Positions 7,013 to 11,901 of a stretch of 11,901 bases of DNA are shown here, in pieces. This DNA comes from Candidatus Latescibacterota bacterium (GTDB taxonomy: Bacteria; Latescibacterota; UBA2968; UBA8231), in NCBI GenBank assembly GCA_021295675.1, contig JAGWBY010000037.1, forward strand, positions 1-11,901, read 5' to 3'. The position numbers were made by a program, and so were the translations under genes. The stretch's first letter is position 1; each line of letters opens with the position of its first letter. The notes below the pieces were generated by a model, which worked only from the letters and a program-made list of their open reading frames with translations, ran no database searches and was not told the DNA's origin.

Positions 7013-7579
7013 ATGAAAAATATAAGATTGGTAATTGTGACAATAGGATTGATTATAGAAGGATATTCACCCTCTATAGCCATGGTATATGATACTGGAT
7101 GGGTTATACGTGAACAACCTAATGGAACGACTTTTTTGGGGCGTGAATGGGGAGATGAGTTTCTCTCTTTTAGTGAGACAAGAGATGGCTTTCGGTACGA
7201 AATAGATCCATCTACTGGATATTTTCATTATAAGATAAGAAATTCGTCAGGTGACTTGATCCGATCGCCATTAAAGGTGGGAATTGATGATCCTACAAGA
7301 CTAAATATTCTGAAGCACCTCGACTTGAACTCTAAAAGATATAAAGAGGTCAAGAGAGATATGAGAGCTTTGGGATATTTAGTAGATGATAATAACTCTA
7401 ATGGAGAGAGATCTATACCCCGTCAAGGTTCACCGACCAGTGGTGAATGGACCCTCGCCATTGTTTTAGTTGACTTTTCTGATGTCCTCCCTAGAGAACC
7501 TAGGTATACTAAGAGCCTATACGAAAATCATGTCAACCGGTTGACGATTCGAAAAATGATCAGCACCGAAGCTACGTGA
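7013..7579 (+). pseudogene. M6-family metalloprotease, N-terminal part only, interrupted by an IS
   Basis: Two ATGs (7010, 7013) follow AAAGGAG; 7013 gives the better 7-base spacing. A signal peptide (residues 1 to about 23) is followed by the M6 propeptide pattern: QPNGTTFLGREWGDEFLSF, TRDGFRYEIDPSTGYFHY, SSGDLIRSPLKVGID. The first strand of the peptidase domain follows (GEWTLAIVLVDFSD, about 144-157). Native sequence ends at residue 166 (PRYT), where the 944-bp IS begins at 7512. The remaining residues to the stop at 7579 are IS-encoded. Removing the IS gives only PRYTKGLF and a stop, so the HExxH half was already missing before the IS arrived. It keeps exactly the part (propeptide) that the 1450 M6 gene lacks. 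Confidence 0.78.
7512..7528 (+). repeat. Left terminal inverted repeat of the IS5-family element
   Basis: AGAGCCTATACGAAAAT is the exact reverse complement of 8439-8455. It reaches the first base of the transposase stop codon (TGA on the minus strand, 7530-7528). Confidence 0.9.
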
Positions 7580-8361
7580 ATTAACGCTTCGTAATGGGTA
7601 CTTTTTTTCTCCCATCGGATCAGCAGTCGGCGGAACCGATTATGCCAAGCATGGGTTCGTTCGACCACCCATCGCCGAGCCGGATGCTTCTTTTTGACGG
7701 GCCTCTTGGCCCTTTCGGCTTCCCCTTTGGCTAGGTGTAAATGATAGTCTCGTTCCTCGACCCCTTCGATGACATCGGCGTAGTCATAGCCTTGGTCCAA
7801 ACACAGATGATGCAGTCGATAGACAACCTTCTCCGGTCGGTCCACCACGATGCCATCCAACGTCGCCAGCGCTACCGTTTTGTCGTGCGTATTGGCACCG
7901 GTTATTTCCACCGCCAGCGGAGCGCCGCGCCGGTCGGTCAACACCGACCGTTTGGTGCCCGTTTTACTCCGATCCACAGGGGAAGGCCCCGTATCTTCGC
8001 CGCCCAACGGTGCTTTGGTGATCACCCCATCGAGGGCTTGCCATTTCCACGCAATACCCACGTGCGTATCATAGGAGTGCAGCAGGGTTTGCCAAGCGTG
8101 GAGAAACACGCCTTGTTGAACCCAGTGTCGGAACCGACCGTGAACGGTCGATCCGGGGGCGTAGGTTTCCCGCGGAATAACCTGCCACGGGCAGCCACTG
8201 CGCAACACAAAGATAATGGCGTCGAAAAGGACCCGGTTGGGCGTGGACGGACGCCCGACCGTGCCGGGTGGTTTGTCCGGTCCTAAAATCGGGGCGATTA
8301 GCGCCCACAACGCATCCGGGGTGCGCCAGATCGTGTCTAGCGAATCGGTCTTGGTGGCCAT
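7528..8361 (-). CDS. IS5-family (IS427-like) DDE transposase
   Basis: This intact 277-residue transposase is encoded on the minus strand of the element. The start at 8361 is chosen because AGGAGG lies 7 bases upstream; an upstream in-frame TTG at 8388 lacks such support. Catalytic residues are D111 (QALDGVITKAP), D189 (LCLDQGYDY) and E234 (RWVVERTHAWHNRFRRL). Typical flanking segments are VLRSGCPWQVIP, VDRSKTGTKRSVLTDRRG and NTHDK. The N-terminal IWRTPDALWALIAPIL helix is the DUF4096-like DNA-binding opening of such transposases. The stop codon touches the terminal repeat, as is common in compact elements. Orientation is opposite to the surrounding genes. Confidence 0.92.
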   Translation of the reverse strand: MATKTDSLDTIWRTPDALWALIAPILGPDKPPGTVGRPSTPNRVLFDAIIFVLRSGCPWQVIPRETYAPGSTVHGRFRHWVQQGVFLHAWQTLLHSYDTHVGIAWKWQALDGVITKAPLGGEDTGPSPVDRSKTGTKRSVLTDRRGAPLAVEITGANTHDKTVALATLDGIVVDRPEKVVYRLHHLCLDQGYDYADVIEGVEERDYHLHLAKGEAERAKRPVKKKHPARRWVVERTHAWHNRFRRLLIRWEKKSTHYEALIHVASVLIIFRIVNRLT

Positions 8362-8438
8362 GGCTTTCCTCCTCTTGGTTGAGGGCAAATGATACGGAAA
8401 GCGTAGGTCGCCAAGACCTATTTATCAACAGAAAAACA

Positions 8439-8455
8439 ATTTTCGTATAGGCTCT
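8439..8455 (-). repeat. Right terminal inverted repeat of the IS5-family element
   Basis: ATTTTCGTATAGGCTCT matches the reverse complement of 7512-7528 at all 17 positions and is followed by the second TA copy. Confidence 0.9.
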
Positions 8456-8465
8456 TAAGGGTCTA

Positions 8466-8488
8466 TTTTGAACGAAGGGTTCGTTAAA
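8466..8488 (+). promoter_or_regulatory. Conserved gene leader, copy 1, with inverted repeat
   Basis: A 23-base stretch starting TTTTGAACG and ending TTAAA matches 10312-10334 at 20 of 23 positions, and both lie just upstream of a gene start. This copy contains a perfect palindrome, AACGAA-GGG-TTCGTT (8471-8485), directly before the ribosome-binding site (GGAGG) of the gene at 8509. It may be an operator or leader hairpin, or a relic of how gene cassettes were joined. Confidence 0.4.
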
Positions 8489-8508
8489 AGGAGCTGGAGG
8501 ATCATAGC

Positions 8509-9162
8509 ATGATTGCCCAACTGAACCGCCTCATGGCTTTGTTGACCTTATGTAGCTTGCTGGTTCCCTCGGCCCAAGCCGAGCCGGTGGATTCGGTGGC
8601 CGTGAAAAAGCAAGACTCCAGAGGCTTGATCCTGACGGAAGATGCCGAGGGCCTACGGGCCGGGCTGGTTTTGGAAGCAAGTGAGATTGACAGCAGCACG
8701 GTGGAAGTAGGGGAGAGCAGGAGAAATATGAGTGCTGGTAAGCGCGTGGCCCTTAAGCTACTCGCTGGAACGCTTGGGGGGATGATGGGGGCCGTGATTG
8801 GTAGCTCAAACTGCGATGGCGGTCAAGAAATCAATTTCAATTGTGTGGGAGTAGCTGCATTGGGCTATTGGGCCGGAACGGCTATTGGTACCAATGCGTT
8901 TCCACGTCACCGCTCCATCAGTTCCCTCATCAAGTCCATAGGCGTATCCCTAGGTGGCAGTGCCGTGGGTCTTTTCGTGGGCTTGGGGTTGACGCTTGCT
9001 AGTCCAGAGAAGCTCTGGCCATCCCTTCTTGTCGCTCCTGTCGTCGGTGCGACGTGGGCGTCGGAACGATGGCGCAAGCCCCCGCCCACCCGCCGCATCT
9101 CCGTCGGTCTAGTGCCAAACCCAAGGGGTAGCGTATCCGCCATCGCCACGCTGCGCTTTTGA
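8509..9162 (+). CDS. Exported protein with glycine-rich LRF C-terminal domain
   Basis: ATG 8509 follows GGAGG with 8-base spacing. The 217-residue product has a signal peptide (to about 24: LMALLTLCSLLVPSAQA), a short linker with EIDSSTVEVG at 60-68, and then, from MSAGKRVALK (74 on), the glycine-rich domain: hydrophobic GxxG-type segments LLAGTLGGMMGAVIG, GYWAGTAIG, SLGGSAVGLFVGLGL and VAPVVGATWASE. It ends RRISVGLVPNPRGSVSAIATLRF, stop. A final Phe after a beta-hairpin-like pair of strands is the usual signal of outer-membrane beta-barrel proteins, so an envelope location is likely. The same domain ends the 3329 and 9188 genes. Compared with 9188 it lacks the small Sm-like segment, as if deleted between VEVG and ESR. 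Function unknown. Confidence 0.82.
   Translation: MIAQLNRLMALLTLCSLLVPSAQAEPVDSVAVKKQDSRGLILTEDAEGLRAGLVLEASEIDSSTVEVGESRRNMSAGKRVALKLLAGTLGGMMGAVIGSSNCDGGQEINFNCVGVAALGYWAGTAIGTNAFPRHRSISSLIKSIGVSLGGSAVGLFVGLGLTLASPEKLWPSLLVAPVVGATWASERWRKPPPTRRISVGLVPNPRGSVSAIATLRF
8575..8606 (+). repeat. Direct repeat shared with 9797-9828
   Basis: This 32-base segment encodes QAEPVDSVAVK in the first gene and matches 9797-9828 (QAEPGDSLAVK) at 29 of 32 positions, although the two copies sit at different places in their proteins (signal-peptide end versus mid-protein linker). Confidence 0.7.
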
Positions 9163-9187
9163 AAATCAATAAGAAAGGATGGAGAAC

Positions 9188-10303
9188 ATGGCCATCTGGA
9201 CTAACGTAAAGAGCAATATCAGACCTGCTATCGCTGGCCTTGTTGCCTGTATTTTGCTTCTCGCAATGGTCAACCATGCAAATGCAGATGCGAACGAGGA
9301 TCGAGACAGACGCCTCGCTGAGAAATTCGCTCCGATACTGGTACTGACAGAAAATCCAACACCTGTTGGGAGAGACTACGCCGTAATTAATCCCGAACCC
9401 GTTGAAATCGTCGGTGCTAACCATATATCCAATGTATGGTTGACTGCCTATGATTTAAAGTCAGACAGCCAAATCGACAGTAGCACCGTAGAAGTGGGGG
9501 CGGTTGTGGCCGTCATCTATGGGCACGGCCAGCGGCATCCGGTCTCCGGGTCATGGGCCAAGCTAGACACGATGCGAGGCTACATCAAAGCCGTTGATCA
9601 ACGGCGCTTGATCTTGGGCTTGGCACCGGATGGGTGGTCCCGGTGGATCGCCTTAGAGCGCATTCAAACGCTGGTGTTGGTAGGTGCGCCTTTGCCGGGT
9701 GCCGCGAAGGGACCAAGGGCCGAATTACCCTATATACCATCGGTCGAGTCGGAGCCACCACCCGAGGCACTAGCTCGGAAGCTGGTTCAGTCGGACCAAG
9801 CTGAGCCGGGGGATTCGCTGGCCGTGAAGGCCGAGCCGATGGATTCGCTTCATACGAGGGTGGATAGTCTTGCGGAGAGCCGGGGCAGTATGAGTACTGG
9901 TAAGCGGGTTGGCCTCAAGATAGCTGCCGGTACTGTCGTGGGTTTGCTGGGGGTCTTGATAGGTAGCCCATACGCAGAGGTGGATAATGATGTCCCCTTT
10001 TATGGATTGGAGGCCGTTGTATTCGGCTATGGGGTCGGAACGGCGATTGGCGTCAGTTGGGTGGATCCACGCGACCACTTTATCAGGACCCTAGGCGGCA
10101 GTGCTGTGGGAGTAATCGGAGGTGATTGGTTGCTACAAGTCAATGACGATGTGTTCTGGCCATATGTCCTTGCCGGCCCTGCCATCGGTGCGACGCTGTC
10201 GTCGGAACTGTGGCGCAAGCCTCCCGTCTTCCGCCGGGTCTTGGTCGGTTTGGTTCTGAACTCCGAAGGCGGCTTATCCGCTGTAGCCATGCTGCGCTTT
10301 TGA
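9188..10303 (+). CDS. Chimeric exported protein: Vps62-like N-terminus, Sm-like segment, glycine-rich LRF domain
   Basis: The start at 9188 is preferred to ATG 9179 because AAAGGA (9174-9179) is then 8 bases away. The 371 residues divide as follows. Signal peptide about 1-33. Vps62-like N-terminus 44-90 (AEKFAPILVLTENPTPVG, INPEPVEIVGA). A small Sm/LSm-like beta segment about 96-165 (IDSSTVEVGAVVAVIYG, GYIKAVDQRRLILGL, WIALERIQTLVLV). A linker with two EP-DSL repeats. The glycine-rich domain follows from MSTGKRVGLK (235) to SAVAMLRF, stop. The Vps62-like part stops before its conserved core and DNA composition changes near 9470, so the protein is a fusion of two families found separately next door (8509 and 10352). 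The start codon lies 26 bases after the 8509 stop, suggesting one operon. The frame is intact; the function is unknown. Confidence 0.82.
   Translation: MAIWTNVKSNIRPAIAGLVACILLLAMVNHANADANEDRDRRLAEKFAPILVLTENPTPVGRDYAVINPEPVEIVGANHISNVWLTAYDLKSDSQIDSSTVEVGAVVAVIYGHGQRHPVSGSWAKLDTMRGYIKAVDQRRLILGLAPDGWSRWIALERIQTLVLVGAPLPGAAKGPRAELPYIPSVESEPPPEALARKLVQSDQAEPGDSLAVKAEPMDSLHTRVDSLAESRGSMSTGKRVGLKIAAGTVVGLLGVLIGSPYAEVDNDVPFYGLEAVVFGYGVGTAIGVSWVDPRDHFIRTLGGSAVGVIGGDWLLQVNDDVFWPYVLAGPAIGATLSSELWRKPPVFRRVLVGLVLNSEGGLSAVAMLRF
9797..9828 (+). repeat. Direct repeat shared with 8575-8606
   Basis: Second copy of the 32-base segment (29 of 32 identical). A degenerate further copy follows directly (GAGCCGATGGATTCGCTTC), which gives the EP-DSL repeats in this protein. 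Confidence 0.7.
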
Positions 10304-10311
10304 ATTGTGCG

Positions 10312-10334
10312 TTTTGAACGTAGGATTCATTAAA
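10312..10334 (+). promoter_or_regulatory. Conserved gene leader, copy 2
   Basis: Matches 8466-8488 at 20 of 23 positions and lies 17 bases before ATG 10352. The palindrome of copy 1 is imperfect here. The first bases (GCGTTTTGAA) also echo the stop region of the preceding gene (GCGCTTTTGAA, 10294-10304), so the leader may descend from the end of an LRF gene. Confidence 0.4.
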
Positions 10335-10351
10335 GAAGAAAGGTCGTCAAC

Positions 10352-11901
10352 ATGGACGCTGAAATCAACAAAAAGAACAACATGAACTCCACTGTCTTGT
10401 CCTTGGTTTTATTCGTATCAGTTTTGCTGCATTCGTTTGTCAGCCATGTTCATGCAGATCGCTAAGATGAAGAAAAACTCGCTCGAAAGTTTGCTCCCAT
10501 TTTGGTCCTGACGGAGAACTCAACAGAAAGGGGCCGTAGATATAAAGTAATAAATCCTGAACCGGTAGAAATAGTGGGTGCTGATGATGTATCCAATATA
10601 CAAGTATTATCATACGCTCGTGGGCTCATCCCATATTATTCAGGTCCAATCACATCATCCCCATCTCTTATTCAAGACTTTGTTCAATATTATTTTGGCG
10701 ACACAGTTAATTTTAGCTCAAACAAATTTGCCTTTCTCACTGGCTATAAAGGACTAATTTTTGGCAGACGAAAGCCAGATAGGGGGTTTTCTGCAACCCA
10801 TGCAATGGTCACACATTTCGATTACCCTGGAATTGATGCAGCTTCTTGGTATGCTGCATATTATCCAAAGGAAGATGATGATGATTCTCATGCTGGATGG
10901 CGGTTCCCTAATACCGTATATGCCCATGTATTTAAACGCGACTCCCATTCCTCGGATTTTTACGGTTCCGTCGTAATACAATATTATTTTTTTATCTCTT
11001 CAATCATTTTGAAAACAACCACGAAGGGGATTGGCCTAATATCAATGTCATGGTGACGAGCCTCGATCCTGATGAGGCGAGACTCTACGGCGTAGATTAT
11101 AAATTCCATGGAAAAGGTATTACCTACTACAACATTACGGATAATCTCTCTGCAACGAACAACGTTCGGGAAAGCATCGCGCCAGTGGGTGGTCAGTATC
11201 CGGTCGTCTATGTGAGTGCAGGAGGCCATGGCAGTTTTCCAACGCCTGGACATTACGGAGATGGAGCAAAAGCAGGGACACCTTAGATAATATGGGATTG
11301 GATCCTGAGATGAGTTGGCTGGGAGCATACGTATCATGGGGAAACCTCATGGTTCCGTCATGGCCTCTTGTAGATAACAAAGGTGCTAGAGGCCCATTTT
11401 ATCATGGTTGGAATAAGATTCACTACGATAGCGAAAAACCTGAAGACTATCCCAAATCCGATATACCCTATGCCGCCTTTCACAACTTCCCCATCGTCGG
11501 CGACGTCCGGTGGCGTGGGGAGATCGCTTTACTGGGCGACATCGTGGTGTTCCCGGGCGCGACGCTGACGATCGAGCCGGGCACGGTGATCCAGTTTGCG
11601 GCTGGCGTAGATGCCCACAAATTTTCCGTAGGAAGAGAAGATCAAGCGGAGCTATTCGTCTATGGCACGCTGACGACCGGCTCTGATACGGAGGATTGGA
11701 CGGCGGCCGATTCCATCTTTTTTCAGCGGCATGGTGCGTCTGGCCCGTCGGCGGCTTGGGGCGGCGTTCATGTGATGGCTGGCGGCCGCACTCTGTTGAA
11801 CGCCTATACGCGCCTGAGCGACACGCGGCGGGGCAAGCCGACGAATCTGACGGCGGCACCCGGTGAGGAGCCGGGCACGGTCGTGCTGGCGTGGGATCAG
11901 A
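10352..11901 (+). pseudogene. Vps62/DUF946-like + beta-helix + Fn3 secreted protein, three inactivating lesions, runs off window
   Basis: ATG 10352 opens a signal peptide (VLSLVLFVSVLLHSFVSHVHA) that is followed by an in-frame TAA (10463-10465, codon 38). The same frame then continues LARKFAPILVLTEN and INPEPVEIVGA. At the 7-T run 10987-10993 the frame is lost; restoring one T reads YYFFYLFNHFENNHEGDW. HEGDW, VTSLDPDEARL, YKFHG and VVYVSAGGHGSFPTPGHY are Vps62-like hallmarks. A second shift near the GGG at 11275-11277 (one base lost) moves the frame to DTLDNMGLDPEMSWLGAY, which stays open to 11901. From about 11480 the DNA becomes GC-rich and encodes a beta-helix-like module (GDIVVFPGATLTIEPGTVIQF, ELFVYGTLTTG), then the start of Fn3 (NLTAAPGEEPGTVVLAWDQ). 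As written it cannot yield the full protein. Confidence 0.78.

Larger units (their letters stand above)
7512..8455 (-). mobile_element. Complete 944-bp IS5-family insertion sequence with TA target duplication
   Basis: Perfect 17-bp terminal inverted repeats, AGAGCCTATACGAAAAT at 7512-7528 and its reverse complement at 8439-8455, are flanked on both sides by TA (7510-7511 and 8456-8457). TA duplication and a single DDE transposase gene fit the IS427-like part of the IS5 family. Both ends and the transposase are intact, so the element looks young and possibly active. It sits in the remains of an M6 peptidase gene. Confidence 0.88.

Noticed and set aside
7741..8286. A 181-residue + strand gene inside the 944-bp IS
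   Set aside because: It lies entirely antisense to an intact transposase, with no ribosome-binding site or recognisable motif.
1..11901. CRISPR array, toxin-antitoxin pair, restriction system or phage genes
   Set aside because: No regularly spaced direct repeats and no recognisable proteins of these kinds on either strand.

Overview
The window reads as an accessory, decaying stretch of a bacterial chromosome. It is rich in genes for secreted modular proteins and riddled with insertion sequences. Almost every non-transposase product that keeps its N-terminus starts with a signal peptide. The modules are fibronectin III (Fn3), lamin-tail (LTD), M6 metalloprotease, right-handed beta-helix-like repeats, a Vps62/DUF946-like domain, and a glycine-rich C-terminal domain ending in Leu-Arg-Phe. 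This mix is typical of uncultured, large-genome FCB-type or Poribacteria/Latescibacterota-like bacteria. That placement is an inference from architecture only; no rRNA or housekeeping gene is present to confirm it.

Layout. 1-352: tail of an Fn3/Ig-like protein with an in-frame stop. 374-1339 (-): intact secreted protein of unknown function, divergent from an M6 metalloprotease gene (1450-2772, +) that is cut short and joined tail-to-tail to the start of an LTD protein gene (2622-2795, -). 2855-3143: a palindromic structured element and a transposase stub. 3329-4298: a beta-helix plus glycine-rich-domain gene split by a frameshift. 4383-4524: a candidate 142-bp MITE. 4563-6179: a Vps62-like gene cut by an ISAs1-family remnant, itself cut by an IS5-family element. 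6240-7579: a second secreted protein of the same family as the 374-1339 product, followed directly by a second, truncated M6 peptidase gene that is interrupted by a complete 944-bp IS5-family element (7512-8455). 8509-10303: two intact genes sharing the glycine-rich C-terminal domain. 10352-11901: a Vps62-like + beta-helix + Fn3 gene with one nonsense and two single-base frameshift lesions, running off the window.

The main signal is modular reshuffling. Three proteins share one C-terminal domain (ending LRF, stop) behind three different N-termini. Three proteins share one Vps62-like N-terminus in front of different continuations. The 9188-10303 gene carries both and is a chimera. Vps62-like segments are visibly AT-rich, while beta-helix, Fn3 and glycine-rich segments are mostly GC-rich, so composition changes inside single reading frames. 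M6 peptidase genes occur twice next to genes of one unknown secreted family (LPL-GN-W-Y near the N-terminus, SWG-(L/I)K near the C-terminus), a repeated association worth testing. No CRISPR, tRNA, rRNA or known defence system was seen.
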